Below, piece by piece: positions 25,322 to 34,124 of a stretch of DNA of 64,000 nt. The DNA is taken from contig NZ_CP019402.1 in NCBI RefSeq assembly GCF_002024505.1, positions 3,348,001 to 3,412,000 of the forward strand, read 5' to 3'. Both the position numbers and the translations under genes were made by a program. Position 1 is the stretch's first letter, and each line of letters starts with the position of its first letter. The stretch is from Plantibacter flavus (lineage in GTDB: Bacteria; Actinomycetota; Actinomycetes; Actinomycetales; Microbacteriaceae). The notes below the pieces were generated by a model. It had not been told where the DNA came from. It did not search any database and saw nothing but the letters and a program-made list of their open reading frames with translations.

Positions 25322-26575
25322 TCAGCGTCCGCCGCTGCGGCGCTTGTTGTAGACGTCGAACGCGACGGCCAGCAGCAGCACGAGACCCTTGACGGCCTGC
25401 TGCCACTCGATGCCGAGGCCGATGATCGACATACCGTTGTTCAGCACACCGATGATGAGACCACCGATGATCGCGCCGCCGATGGTACCGACGCCACCCT
25501 GCACCGCGGCTCCACCGATGAAGGCGGCGGAGATAGCCTCGAGCTCGAAGCCGTCACCGGCCTTCGGACCGGCGAGGTTCAGGCGGGCCGTGAAGATGAG
25601 GCCGGCGAGCGCCGCGAGGAAGCCCATGTTGACGAACAGGAAGAAGTCGACCTTGCGGGTCTTGATGCCGGACAGCTCCGCGGCGTGACGGTTGCCGCCG
25701 ATCGCGTAGATGTGGCGGCCGAAGACCGAGCGGTTCATGACGATGCCGTAGACGAGCACGAGGACGGCCAGCACGATGAGCGTGACCGGGATGCCCTTGT
25801 ACGCGGCGAGGGCGTACACGAAGAAGCCGATGCCCGCGATGATGAGGACGAGCTTGGCGACGAACCACGGGAACGGCTCGGTCTCCTGGCCGTACTTCTG
25901 ACGGCCGAGGCGCGTGCGGACCTGCTGCACGACGAGGCCGACGACGGCGATGACGCCGATCCCGAGCGTGAGCGGGTCGATCGGGAAGTCACCGAACACG
26001 TCGTTCAGGAAGCCGTTGCCGAGCGCGCGGTACTCCGCCGGGAAGGAACCGATGTTGGCGTTGCCGAGGACCACGAGCGCGAGGCCGCGGAAGATGAGCA
26101 TGCCGGCGAGGGTCACGATGAACGCCGGGATCCCGACGTAGGCGATCCAGAAGCCCTGCCAGACACCGACGAGCGCGCCGATGGCGAGCGACAGGATGAC
26201 GGCGATCCACCACGGCATCTGCATCTGCACGGCGAACACACCGGACACCGCACCGACGAAGGCCGCGACGGAACCGACCGACAGGTCGATGTGGCCGGCG
26301 ATGATGACCATCACCATGCCGATCGCGAGGACGAGGATGTACCCGTTCTGCACGATCAGGTTGGAGATGTTCTGCGGCCGCAGCAGGATGCCGTCGGTGA
26401 TGACGGCGAAGAACACGACGACGAGCAGGAGGGCGATGAAGATGCCGTTCTTGCCGAGGTCGCTGAGGATGTGGGTCAGCCAGCTCGTGAAGCGGTTGGT
26501 GGCCGGGTTGACGAGGCCGCCGGCGGCGGTGCCGTCGCCTGCCGGGACGGTGGGTTTGGTGTCCAGATCGGACAT
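25322..26575 (-). CDS. gguB: Monosaccharide ABC transporter permease, GguB/XylH type
   Basis: 417-residue permease of a CUT2 system with about ten or more membrane segments. The conserved loop GHIDLSVGSVAAFVGA lies near residue 93, and the C-terminal GGAIIGGLIIGVLNNGMSIIG is standard. The longer-than-usual length and the central cytosolic loop (QQVRTRLGRQKYGQETEP) match the GguB/MmsB subgroup of multiple-monosaccharide transporters. The start ATG is at 26575 with GGAG 7 bp upstream. It follows the ATPase gene by 32 bp. One permease probably forms a homodimer. The symbol rests on family resemblance. Confidence 0.9.
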   Translation of the reverse strand: MSDLDTKPTVPAGDGTAAGGLVNPATNRFTSWLTHILSDLGKNGIFIALLLVVVFFAVITDGILLRPQNISNLIVQNGYILVLAIGMVMVIIAGHIDLSVGSVAAFVGAVSGVFAVQMQMPWWIAVILSLAIGALVGVWQGFWIAYVGIPAFIVTLAGMLIFRGLALVVLGNANIGSFPAEYRALGNGFLNDVFGDFPIDPLTLGIGVIAVVGLVVQQVRTRLGRQKYGQETEPFPWFVAKLVLIIAGIGFFVYALAAYKGIPVTLIVLAVLVLVYGIVMNRSVFGRHIYAIGGNRHAAELSGIKTRKVDFFLFVNMGFLAALAGLIFTARLNLAGPKAGDGFELEAISAAFIGGAAVQGGVGTIGGAIIGGLIIGVLNNGMSIIGLGIEWQQAVKGLVLLLAVAFDVYNKRRSGGR

Positions 26576-26607
26576 TGCGGTTCTCCTTCGATCCGTCCGC
26601 GCCCGCG

Positions 26608-28146
26608 TCAGCGGGGCTTCTCCATGGTCATGAGCTTGAGGAGCGCTTCGGGGTTCGCTTCCTCGATCGGCAGTTCGCCGGTGATGCGGCCCTCGCTGAG
26701 GGCGTAGATGCGGTCGCAGATGCCGATGAGCTCGGGGAGCTCGGAGGAGATGACGATGACGCCCTTCCCCTCGGCGGCGAGGCGGTTGATGATCGTGTAG
26801 ATCTCGTACTTCGCGCCGACGTCGATCCCACGGGTGGGCTCATCGAGGATGAGGACGTCGGGGTCGGAGTAGATCCACTTCGAGAGGACGACCTTCTGCT
26901 GGTTGCCGCCCGAGAGCTTCCCGGTCTTCGCGAGCACGTTCGGAGCCTTGATGTTCATGCTCTTCCGGTACTCCTCGGCGACCTTGTACTCCTCGTTGTC
27001 GTTGACGAGTCCGCCGCGTTCGAGCTTCTTCAGCGAGGCCATCGAGATGTTCCGCTTGATGTCCTCGATGAGGTTGAGGCCGTAGTACTTGCGGTCCTCG
27101 GTGGCGTAGGCGAGGCCGTTGTCGATCGCCTCGGACACCGTGCGCGTGCGGATCTCGGTGCCGTTCTTGAACACCTTGCCGCTGATCCGGCTGCCGTACG
27201 ACTGACCGAACAGGCTCATCGCGAACTCGGTGCGGCCGGCGCCCATGAGGCCGGCGATGCCGACGATCTCACCGGCGCGGACGTTGAGGTTGACGGCGTC
27301 CACCATCACGCGGGTCGGGTCCTGCGGGTGGTGGGCGGTCCAGTCCTCGACGCGCAGGATCTCCTCGCCGATGTTCGGCGTGTGGTCCGGGTAGCGGTGC
27401 TCGAGGTCGCGGCCGACCATGTCCTTGATGATGCGCTCTTCGGTGACGTCGTTCTTCACGATCGTCTCGATGGTCTTGCCGTCGCGGATGACCGTGACGG
27501 TGTCGGCGACCTTCTTGATCTCGTTGAGCTTGTGGCTGATGATGATCGACGTGATGCCCTGCTCCTTGAGGTGCAGGATCAGGTCGAGCAGGTGGTCGGA
27601 GTCCTCGTCGTTCAGCGCTGCGGTCGGCTCGTCGAGGATGAGGAGCTTCACGCGCTTCGAGAGGGCCTTCGCGATCTCGACGAGCTGCTGCTTGCCGACG
27701 CCGATCTCGAGGATCTTGGTCGTCGGGTTCTCCCGCAGGCCGACCCGGGCGAGCAGTGCTGCCGCCTCCTGGTTGGTGCGGTTCCAGTCGATGAGGCCGA
27801 GCGGCCCCTTCAGCTCGTTGTTGAGGAAGATGTTCTCCGCGATGGAGAGGTAGGGGCTGAGGGCCAGCTCCTGGTGGATGATGACGATGCCCTTGGACTC
27901 CGAGTCGCGGATGTCCTTGAACTCCATCGTCTCGCCCTCGAAGACGATGTCGCCCTCGTAGGTGCCGAACGGGTAGACGCCGGACAACACCTTCATGAGC
28001 GTCGACTTGCCGGCGCCGTTCTCACCGCAGATGGCGTGCACGGTACCGCGCTGCACATCGAGCGTGACGTTCGAGAGGGCCTTGACGCCGGGGAAGGTCT
28101 TGATGATGTTGCGCATCTCGAGGATGCTCGTGGTCTCGCCTGACAC
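26608..28146 (-). CDS. gguA: Monosaccharide ABC transporter ATPase, GguA/XylG type
   Basis: 512-residue tandem ATPase of a CUT2 sugar importer. Domain 1 has Walker [10 protein letters not shown] (about 39-47), a signature-like IGVGKQQL and Walker [12 protein letters not shown]. Domain 2 lacks a P-loop lysine, as usual for these proteins, but has LSGGNQQKV and [13 protein letters not shown]. The GTG start at 28146 follows AAGGAG. It is preceded by the binding protein and a repeat-derived hairpin, and followed by the permease. It energises import of a monosaccharide, probably L-arabinose, D-xylose or D-galactose given the ara genes downstream. Confidence 0.93.
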   Translation of the reverse strand: MSGETTSILEMRNIIKTFPGVKALSNVTLDVQRGTVHAICGENGAGKSTLMKVLSGVYPFGTYEGDIVFEGETMEFKDIRDSESKGIVIIHQELALSPYLSIAENIFLNNELKGPLGLIDWNRTNQEAAALLARVGLRENPTTKILEIGVGKQQLVEIAKALSKRVKLLILDEPTAALNDEDSDHLLDLILHLKEQGITSIIISHKLNEIKKVADTVTVIRDGKTIETIVKNDVTEERIIKDMVGRDLEHRYPDHTPNIGEEILRVEDWTAHHPQDPTRVMVDAVNLNVRAGEIVGIAGLMGAGRTEFAMSLFGQSYGSRISGKVFKNGTEIRTRTVSEAIDNGLAYATEDRKYYGLNLIEDIKRNISMASLKKLERGGLVNDNEEYKVAEEYRKSMNIKAPNVLAKTGKLSGGNQQKVVLSKWIYSDPDVLILDEPTRGIDVGAKYEIYTIINRLAAEGKGVIVISSELPELIGICDRIYALSEGRITGELPIEEANPEALLKLMTMEKPR

Positions 28147-28181
28147 CGTGTCTCCTTACAGGTGATCGTCGTTGAACCGGG

Positions 28182-28237
28182 CCCTCCGACAGGCTCAGGG
28201 ATCGGAAGTGATTCCGTTCCCTGAGCCTGTCGAAAGG
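28182..28237. repeat. Inverted pair of the TCGACAGGCTCAGGGA repeat forming a long hairpin
   Basis: The arms 28182-28207 and 28212-28237 pair over about 23 of 26 positions around the loop GTGA. They are two oppositely oriented copies of the interspersed repeat. The hairpin sits between the binding-protein stop and the ATPase start, where it could stabilise the binding-protein mRNA or attenuate read-through. Confidence 0.8.
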
Positions 28238-28253
28238 GGTGTTGCAGGACTGA

Positions 28254-29378
28254 CTAGCCCTTGATCTCGTCTTCGGTCCAGTACCCGGAGTCCACGAGGA
28301 CCTCCTTGATGTTGTCCTTGACGACGATCTGCGACTCGAGGAGGAAGGACGGGACGACCTTCTTGCCGTTGTCGTAGTCCTCGGTGTTGTTGACCTCGGG
28401 CTTCTCACCGTTCAGCACGGCGACGGCCATCTTGACGGCCTCGGCAGCGAGCTGGCGGGTGTCCTTGAAGATGGTCGCGTACTGCTCGCCGGACTCGATG
28501 GCCTTGACCGAGTCGAGCTCGGCGTCCTGGCCGGAGATGACGGGCCAGCCGTCGCCCACCGAGTAGCCGGCGTCGGTCAGCGCCGAGATGATGCCTCGCG
28601 AGATGCCGTCGTAGGGCGACAGGACCGCGTTGACCTTGCTGCCGTCGGAGTAGGTCGACGTGAGGATGTTCTCCATGCGCTTCTGCGCGGTCTCACCGTC
28701 CCAGCGGAGCGTTGCAGCCTGCTCGAAGGAGGTCTGGCCGCTGGCGACCTTGAGGGTGCCCGCGTCGATGAACGGCTTCAGGGTGTCCTGAGCGCCGTCC
28801 CAGAAGAACGTGGCGTTGTTGTCGTCGGGCGAGCCGGCGAACATCTCGATGTTGAACGGACCGGCGGGTGCGCCCTCGGTGGGCTTGCCCTCGAGGTCGA
28901 CGAGGCCGAGGCCGTTGAGGACCGAGTTGGCCTGCTGCACGCCGACCTTGTAGTTGTCGAACGACGCGTAGTAGTCGACGTTCTCGCTGTCGCGGATCAG
29001 GCGGTCGTAGGCGATGACGGGGATGTCGCCGTCCTTGGCCTCCTGCAGCACGCTCGTGAGCGTGGTGCCGTCGATCGAGGCGATGATCAGGACGGAGGCG
29101 CCCTTGGTGATCATGTTCTCGATCTGCGAGACCTGGGTCGGGATGTCGTCCTCGGCGTACTGCAGGTCGACCTTGAAGCCCTCCTTCTCCAGCTGCTCCT
29201 TGACGGCGTTGCCGTCCTGGATCCAGCGCTCGGAGCTCTTGGTGGGCATCGCGACGCCGACGAGCTTGCCGTCGCCTTCGCCGCCGCCCGATCCGCCGCT
29301 TGCACCGCCGGAGCAGCCGGCGAGCGACACGATCATCGTGCCTGCGGCCAGCGTGGCGAGGAGCATTCTCTTCTTCAC
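28254..29378 (-). CDS. chvE: Sugar-binding lipoprotein, ChvE/XylF type
   Basis: 374-residue periplasmic-binding-protein-fold lipoprotein. The signal peptide ends in LAGC (Cys22), followed by a Gly/Ser linker. The mature sequence [41 protein letters not shown] is characteristic of the ChvE branch of multiple-monosaccharide binding proteins. It also has [24 protein letters not shown]. The GTG start at 29378 follows GGAAGGAA. It is first gene of the transporter operon; an operator and a TTGACA promoter lie about 300-350 bp upstream. The ligand is probably a pentose or galactose. Confidence 0.92.
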   Translation of the reverse strand: MKKRMLLATLAAGTMIVSLAGCSGGASGGSGGGEGDGKLVGVAMPTKSSERWIQDGNAVKEQLEKEGFKVDLQYAEDDIPTQVSQIENMITKGASVLIIASIDGTTLTSVLQEAKDGDIPVIAYDRLIRDSENVDYYASFDNYKVGVQQANSVLNGLGLVDLEGKPTEGAPAGPFNIEMFAGSPDDNNATFFWDGAQDTLKPFIDAGTLKVASGQTSFEQAATLRWDGETAQKRMENILTSTYSDGSKVNAVLSPYDGISRGIISALTDAGYSVGDGWPVISGQDAELDSVKAIESGEQYATIFKDTRQLAAEAVKMAVAVLNGEKPEVNNTEDYDNGKKVVPSFLLESQIVVKDNIKEVLVDSGYWTEDEIKG

Positions 29379-29879
29379 TGTGTGGTTCCTTCCCTAGGGA
29401 GTTGCTTGGACGTCATTGTCATGCGCAGGTCTGTCGGCATCGATGTGTCCAGCTCATCGAGGCCGCTCGTCGGTTACGTGGCGTTCGCGGGTGCGGGTGC
29501 GGGCGCCTCGTCGTGGTGCCGGCGAGGGTGCAGGGAGAGGTGGCCGGCGGAGAGCCGGGCCGAGAGGGAGCTGTGGTCGGATCGATCGGTGCCGTGGATC
29601 GGGAGGCGGCTCATCGCCGACCTGCTCGCTCCATTGCGCTTCGTTCCCACGTCGACTTCCTCGTCACTCCGAATGTGACCGTTCACATTGTGTGTCACAC
29701 GATAGCCCCAGACCTCCACCTGATGTCAAGTCGGGATGGGTCTCATTTTCATAACCGCCGATTGCCGGGGCATGGTCGCGCTCTCATCGTGCCCGTGCAA
29801 GCACGTGCCGGGGGCGCAGCTACGCCCCGATCGGCATGGCCGGAAACCGGGGATGTGCCCGGCAGATCCCAGTGGACGC
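29379..29879. other. Non-coding leader and promoter region (501 bp)
   Basis: No convincing gene is seen; short open frames here have arginine- or serine-rich shadow composition. The distal part holds the promoter and operator at 29672-29729. The remaining roughly 290 bases form a long untranslated leader for the chvE-like gene, unusually long for this window. I see no recognisable riboswitch. Confidence 0.55.
29672..29729 (-). promoter_or_regulatory. Promoter and LacI-type operator of the chvE-gguAB operon
   Basis: On the minus strand, TTGACA (29724-29729) is followed after 17 bp by GCTATC (29701-29706), or after 19 bp by TATCGT (29699-29704), as a -10 candidate. Immediately downstream lies AATGTGACCGTTCACATT (29672-29689), palindromic at 8 of 9 pairs, with GTGTGTCACAC adjoining (29690-29700). 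Nearly the same site precedes the lacI gene at 31037. Its position over the start point suits repression. Confidence 0.7.
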
Positions 29880-30899
29880 CTAGAGTTCGGCGTCGATCGC
29901 GCGGATGACGTCCCAGGCGCCGTCCTCGGAGTTCGACAGCACGACGACGTCGATGGCGTCGGCGGCGGTCGGGCCGAAGTAGGTGCGCACGATGCCGCTC
30001 GCACCGGGGTTGACGCCGTCGAGGTACATCGATCGCACCTGGCCGTCCTCGTCGACGTCGAACTCGAAGCCGAAGCCGTAGGAGATCTCCTCGTCGACCT
30101 CGATCTGCGGGGAGGTGAACTCCTCGGTCAGCTCGGCGGTGAGGATCTTCGCGTCGCGGGCGGCGCGCAGGAAGGTGATGAGGTCGCCCGCGGTGGACTG
30201 TGCACCGGCGTCCGGGCCGCCGAGCGGTGGGAACGCCCCGGCGTTCGAGTGCCAGACGCCGTCGTCGTCGACGTCGCCCCCCTCGGCCAGGCCGGGCTCG
30301 CCCGTCCGGCGGTCGACGAAGCCCGAGTGGTCCATGCCGAGGAGCGCGAACACCTGCTGCTCGACGAGCTGGCGGTAGGGCAGCCCCGTCACCCCCTCGA
30401 GCGCGAGCCCGAGCAGCACGTAGCCCGCGTTGACGTAGTTCGCCTCCTCGCCGGGGGCCGCGAGCGGCTCCTTGTCGGCGAAGAGCGGCAGGAGGTCGGC
30501 GGTCTCGCGGATCGACGAGGGCGGGCGCTCCGCCCAGAGATCGTCGTAGCTCTCGCCGGCGGTCTCGTCGGCGTCGTCGGCGATGCCCGAGGTGTGGGTG
30601 AGCAGGTGGAGCAGCTGGACGTCGCGGCGGATGGTCGTGCCGTCGAGGTCGACGTACTCGTGGATCGACTCGTCGAGGTCGATGTGTCCGGCGTCCACCT
30701 GCTGGAGCACGGCGGCGGCGGTGAAGAGCTTCGTGATGGAGGCCGTGTCGAAGCGGGTGTCGAGCGTGATGGGCTCGTCGCGCTCCCTCGAGGCGAGGCC
30801 TCGGGCGGCCTCGAAGAGCGTCTCGTCACCGCGCTTGACGAGCACGACGCCCGAGAAGTCGGTGGCTTCGATGACGCGGGCGACGCTTTCGGTATCCAT
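29880..30899 (-). CDS. Serine hydrolase, beta-lactamase/class C (PF00144) family
   Basis: 339-residue cytosolic serine hydrolase of the beta-lactamase-related family. The catalytic SITK motif is Ser54-Lys57 in FDTASITKLF, and the YVN motif is Tyr155-Asn157. LLTHTSGI at about 99-106 is another family hallmark. No signal peptide is present, so it is more likely an esterase or D-aminopeptidase-like enzyme than an antibiotic-resistance beta-lactamase. The start is the ATG at 30899 with GGGGG upstream; longer frames run into the operator region. It is transcribed away from the LacI gene at 31037 and shares its promoter region. Confidence 0.85.
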   Translation of the reverse strand: MDTESVARVIEATDFSGVVLVKRGDETLFEAARGLASRERDEPITLDTRFDTASITKLFTAAAVLQQVDAGHIDLDESIHEYVDLDGTTIRRDVQLLHLLTHTSGIADDADETAGESYDDLWAERPPSSIRETADLLPLFADKEPLAAPGEEANYVNAGYVLLGLALEGVTGLPYRQLVEQQVFALLGMDHSGFVDRRTGEPGLAEGGDVDDDGVWHSNAGAFPPLGGPDAGAQSTAGDLITFLRAARDAKILTAELTEEFTSPQIEVDEEISYGFGFEFDVDEDGQVRSMYLDGVNPGASGIVRTYFGPTAADAIDVVVLSNSEDGAWDVIRAIDAEL

Positions 30900-30962
30900 C
30901 CCCCAACGGTACCGTCGCGGACCCCTCCGTGGCTCCACGCGCCCTGGGGGACCCGATCCGTC

Positions 30963-30971
30963 GGGGGGGGG
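30963..30971. repeat. Poly-G tract (9 G) in a divergent promoter
   Basis: Nine G lie in the 137-bp region between the divergent serine hydrolase and lacI genes, next to CATAAT, a -10 candidate for lacI (30984-30989). Confidence 0.6.
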
Positions 30972-31002
30972 CTGACGCGTGTGCATAATGGGTGCAGCAC
31001 GA

Positions 31003-31020
31003 AATGTGACCGTGCACATC
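31003..31020. promoter_or_regulatory. LacI-type operator before lacI (autoregulation)
   Basis: AATGTGACCGTGCACATC matches 16 of 18 bases of the operator at 29672-29689. It lies 17 bp before the lacI start and about 14 bp after the CATAAT box, so the regulator probably represses itself and the chvE-gguAB operon. Confidence 0.72.
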
Positions 31021-31036
31021 GAGGTCCGAGGAATCC

Positions 31037-32056
31037 GTGAGCGACGACGCCGAACGGGGGCGAGCCCCCAATATCCGCGATGTCGCGCGCCTGGCCGGGG
31101 TCTCCCACCAGACGGTCTCACGGGTGCTCAACAACCATCCGAGCATCCGCGACTCCACCCGCGACCGGGTCCTCGCCGTCATGGACGAGGTCAACTACCG
31201 TCCGAACCGGGCCGCCAGGGCACTCGTGACGAGTCGGTCGCGGACCATCGGCGTGCTCGCGAGCCAGCGGTCGCAGTACGGTCCGGCGAGCATGATCCAG
31301 GCGATCGAGAACGCGAGCAAGGACGCCGGGTACCTCGTCAGCACGGCGAACCTGCCCGACGTCTCCGACGCGTCGATCGTCGCCGCCGTCGAGCATCTGC
31401 TCGCGCAGTCGGTCGACGGCATCGTGGTCATCGCACCGCAGGTCCGGGTGTTCCGGGCGATCGAGGAGCTGCAGGTACGGGTGCCGTTCATCGCGGTGCA
31501 GTCCGGCGGTGACCTCGACGACCACTCGATCGGCGTCGACCAGGTCGCCGGTGGACGCTTGGCGACGCGGCATCTCATCGAGCTCGGGCATCGGAACATC
31601 TACCATCTCGCCGGCCCGCAGGACTGGATCGAGGCGGAGGCGCGCATGCACGGCTTCCTCGCCGAGATGAGCGCGCAGGACGTGCCGACGACCGCACCGA
31701 TCCTCGGTGACTGGACCGCCGACTTCGGCTATCGCGCCGGGATCGAACTCATGCGGGTGCGCGACTTCACCGCGATCTTCTCCTCGAACGACCAGATGGC
31801 GCTCGGTCTCATCCACGCGATCCGCGACGAGGGGTACGACGTGCCCCGGGACGTGTCGATCGTGGGGTTCGACGACATCCCGGAGGCACCGCACTTCTGG
31901 CCGCCGCTCACGACCGTCCGGCAGGACTTCGATGAGCTGGGGCGTCGCTGTGTCGCGCGGTTGCTCGGCAACCTCGAGGTCGACGCCGTCGGGTACCGCG
32001 GAACGATCGAGCCGGAGCTCATCGTGCGGAAGTCGACGGGTCGCCCGGCCTTCTGA
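31037..32056 (+). CDS. LacI-family regulator of the sugar ABC operon
   Basis: 339-residue LacI/GalR repressor. The helix-turn-helix NIRDVARLAGVSHQTVSRVLNNHPSI lies at residues about 12-37, followed by hinge YRPNRAARALVTSRS and effector domain (TIGVLASQRSQYGPASMIQAIENA). The GTG start at 31037 has GAGGAATCC upstream. The matched operators at its own promoter and at the chvE operon promoter, 1.3 kb away, make the latter the likely target. The recognition helix (HQTVSR) is the classic LacI form, unlike the two paralogues at 1.6-3.7 kb (KTVSNV), which agrees with a different operator. Confidence 0.9.
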   Translation: MSDDAERGRAPNIRDVARLAGVSHQTVSRVLNNHPSIRDSTRDRVLAVMDEVNYRPNRAARALVTSRSRTIGVLASQRSQYGPASMIQAIENASKDAGYLVSTANLPDVSDASIVAAVEHLLAQSVDGIVVIAPQVRVFRAIEELQVRVPFIAVQSGGDLDDHSIGVDQVAGGRLATRHLIELGHRNIYHLAGPQDWIEAEARMHGFLAEMSAQDVPTTAPILGDWTADFGYRAGIELMRVRDFTAIFSSNDQMALGLIHAIRDEGYDVPRDVSIVGFDDIPEAPHFWPPLTTVRQDFDELGRRCVARLLGNLEVDAVGYRGTIEPELIVRKSTGRPAF

Positions 32057-32085
32057 CCCTCGTGTCGTCGTGGTGTGTCGTGGTG

Positions 32086-32255
32086 GCGCCAGCGCGGTGC
32101 GCTGACGCGAGCGCGGGTCACACGCGTGAGCGCGCCCCTCCGGAGACCCGCGCTCGAGTCCACGCCCCGCGCCCACGCCTGTTCGGGTGACCTCGCGTCA
32201 GCGCACCGCGCTGACGCCGGGTGAGCACATCTCACGCCGGCGCACCGCGCTGGCC
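32086..32255. repeat. Palindromic element, family 1, copy 3
   Basis: The left arm GCGCCAGCGCGGTGCGCTGACGC (given here as positions 32086-32108) pairs with 32195-32217. An extra right-arm piece GGCGCACCGCGCTGGCC follows at 32239-32255. The internal stem around CTCCGGAGACCCGCGCTC matches copies 1 and 2. It lies between convergent lacI and ROK genes. Confidence 0.8.
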
Positions 32256-32283
32256 ACCAGGCCGACAGCACCCAGGGCGACGA

Positions 32284-33480
32284 TCACCAGGCGGCGGGGT
32301 CCGCGATGAGTCGATCGAACGCGAGTTCCGCGGCACCGATGAGCAGGAGGTCCTGGCCGAGTTCCGCGCGCACGATCGAGACGTCCTCGAACGGCGGGAC
32401 GAGCGCCCGCTCGCGGACCGCATCGTGCAACTCCTCCGACGCCAGTTCGAGCACGATCCCGAGATGCCCACCGAGGACGACGAGTTCGGGGTCGAGGATG
32501 TTCACCGTCCCGGCGAGCGCCCGTCCGAGCGTCCTGGCCTGCCGGACGACCTCCTCCCGCATCGCCCCAGCCGGGTCGGCCGCGATGCCCTCGGCGAGCG
32601 CCGCTTCGAGGACCGCGTCGTCCCCGGCGGTGAGACCGGCGACGCGGAGGAGCTCGCTGCGTCGCACGGCGTCTTCGAGCGCATTGCCGGTGGTCGTCGC
32701 CGAGGTGTGGCCGAACTCCCCCGCATAGCCGCGCGCACCCCCGACCGGTCGGCCGCCGGCGATGATGCCACCACCGATACCGCTCGCGCCACCGTTCAGG
32801 TAGACGAGGTCGTCGATACCGCGGCCCGCCCCGAAGGTCCGCTCCGCCCGGGCGCCGAGACTCGCGTCGTTGGCCGCGAACACCGCACGACCGGTCGCGG
32901 CACGCAGCCGCTCGACCAAGGGCTCGTCGACCCACCCGAGGTGCGGTGCGAGCCGGACGACCCCGTCGGCGTCCCGGACGAGACCGGGGACCGCCAGCCC
33001 GATCCCACCGCCGCCGCGCGCCTCGTCAGGCAGGCGGTCGGCGAGTTCCGCGACCAGTTCCGCGATGATCGCCGTCGCCTCGGCCGCCGACGGTGTCGTG
33101 TCGACCTCGCGACGCACGCGCTCGAGGACCTCGCCGCCGAGTCGCACGGCCGCCACCGTGATCGCGTCGAGTTCCGGGTTCGCTGCGAAGGCGACGGCTC
33201 GCGGGCCGGCCGAGACGAGTGGCGACGGCCGGCCGACACCCTGCCCACCGACCGGGACGGACTCCGTGACGATACCGATCGAGGCGAGTTCCGTGACGAG
33301 CGCGGCGACCGTCGACCGGTTGAGCCCGGTCGTCCTCGTGAGCGCCGACCGCGACTGCACGCCGCCCTGATGCACGAGCTCGACGATCCGGCCGAGGTTG
33401 CGACGGCGCACCGAGTCGAGTCCGCTCCCCATGCCGGATCCGCCCGCTGGACCCGCCCCGACCGCTGTCGACTCGCTCAC
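32284..33480 (-). CDS. ROK-family transcriptional regulator
   Basis: 398-residue NagC/XylR-type regulator. The N-terminal winged helix (SALTRTTGLNRSTVAALVTELASIGIV, about 35-60) is joined to a sugar-kinase-like ROK domain with GIGLAVPGLV, NDASLGARAE and YLNGGASGIGGGII. The usual zinc motif after GEFGH (CxCGxxGC) is missing: the region reads GHTSATTTGNALEDAV, so no zinc site is expected. The GTG start at 33480 is chosen for AGAGGG 7 bp upstream. The target is unknown; a xylose-type operator (TTGTgGTTAACaACAA) occurs before xylA at 43880-43895, and this protein is the only ROK regulator in the window, but they are 10 kb apart. Confidence 0.85.
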   Translation of the reverse strand: MSESTAVGAGPAGGSGMGSGLDSVRRRNLGRIVELVHQGGVQSRSALTRTTGLNRSTVAALVTELASIGIVTESVPVGGQGVGRPSPLVSAGPRAVAFAANPELDAITVAAVRLGGEVLERVRREVDTTPSAAEATAIIAELVAELADRLPDEARGGGGIGLAVPGLVRDADGVVRLAPHLGWVDEPLVERLRAATGRAVFAANDASLGARAERTFGAGRGIDDLVYLNGGASGIGGGIIAGGRPVGGARGYAGEFGHTSATTTGNALEDAVRRSELLRVAGLTAGDDAVLEAALAEGIAADPAGAMREEVVRQARTLGRALAGTVNILDPELVVLGGHLGIVLELASEELHDAVRERALVPPFEDVSIVRAELGQDLLLIGAAELAFDRLIADPAAW

Positions 33481-33570
33481 ACGCACACCCTCTGCTCGAT
33501 CCCTCCAGTGTCCCCTATCCGAGCACACGCCGGTTCACCCGCCTCCGGCCGCGGATGGTTGACTGGATGG

Positions 33571-34044
33571 ATGCCCGCCGCCTGGACACTCCGCGCCGCC
33601 ACCATCGACGACTCGACCTGGATGGCCGAATTGCGTGCCGTCGTCATGCGACCCGACCTCGAGCGCCTCGGTCGCTACGACGAGACCCGCGTGCGTCAGC
33701 GCTTCCTCGGCGGATATCGACCGGAACACACCTCGGTGATCGAGGTCGAGGGCATCACGGCCGGGCTGGTCGCCCTCCGCCCGGAACCCGACGAGCGGTG
33801 GCTGGAGCACTTCTATCTGGCGCCCGAACACCAGGGCGCGGGCCTCGGCACCGCGGTGCTCACGCGGCTCCTGGCCGACGACGGCGACCCGCGCCCGTTC
33901 CGCCTGAACGTCTTGCAGGGCAGCCCGGCCCGCCGCCTCTACGAGCGCCACGGCTTCACGCTCGAACGCGAGGACGAGGTCGACGTCTGGATGGTCCGCG
34001 GCGCGGGAGCAGGAGATCGGCACGGTGGCAGGACGTTCGGCTGA
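33571..34044 (+). CDS. GNAT-family N-acetyltransferase
   Basis: 157-residue GNAT acetyltransferase. The acetyl-CoA loop HQGAGLGTAVL lies at about 90-100, followed by LYERHGFTLERED, the usual C-terminal strand. The start ATG at 33571 lies close behind GACTGG. The last about 13 codons (GAGAGDRHGGRTFG) and the stop codon lie inside a hairpin element (34006-34078), so the natural C-terminus was probably altered by insertion of the palindrome. The substrate is unknown. Confidence 0.85.
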   Translation: MPAAWTLRAATIDDSTWMAELRAVVMRPDLERLGRYDETRVRQRFLGGYRPEHTSVIEVEGITAGLVALRPEPDERWLEHFYLAPEHQGAGLGTAVLTRLLADDGDPRPFRLNVLQGSPARRLYERHGFTLEREDEVDVWMVRGAGAGDRHGGRTFG

Positions 34045-34078
34045 GTGACGTCCTGCCACCGCGCGGATCTCCTCCTGC
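34006..34078. repeat. Hairpin element carrying the GNAT stop codon in its loop
   Basis: GGTGGCAGGACGT (34024-34036) pairs perfectly with ACGTCCTGCCACC (34048-34060). Outside this, GGAGCAGGAGATC (34006-34018) pairs with GATCTCCTCCTGC (34066-34078) with one shifted base. The 11-base loop holds the TGA stop of the acetyltransferase. It may also act as that gene's terminator. Confidence 0.7.
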
Positions 34079-34124
34079 GACGCCGGCACCGGCTAGCGGG
34101 TGAGCAGCGCGACGCCCGAGCAGC

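Noticed and set aside
29405..29720. Small genes in the 500-bp leader before the chvE-like gene
   Set aside because: Open frames of 80-110 codons in several frames have shadow-like Arg/Ser composition and no conserved features.
29880..30899. True antibiotic-resistance beta-lactamase
   Set aside because: Has SxxK and YxN but no signal peptide; the PF00144 family is mostly esterases and peptidases.
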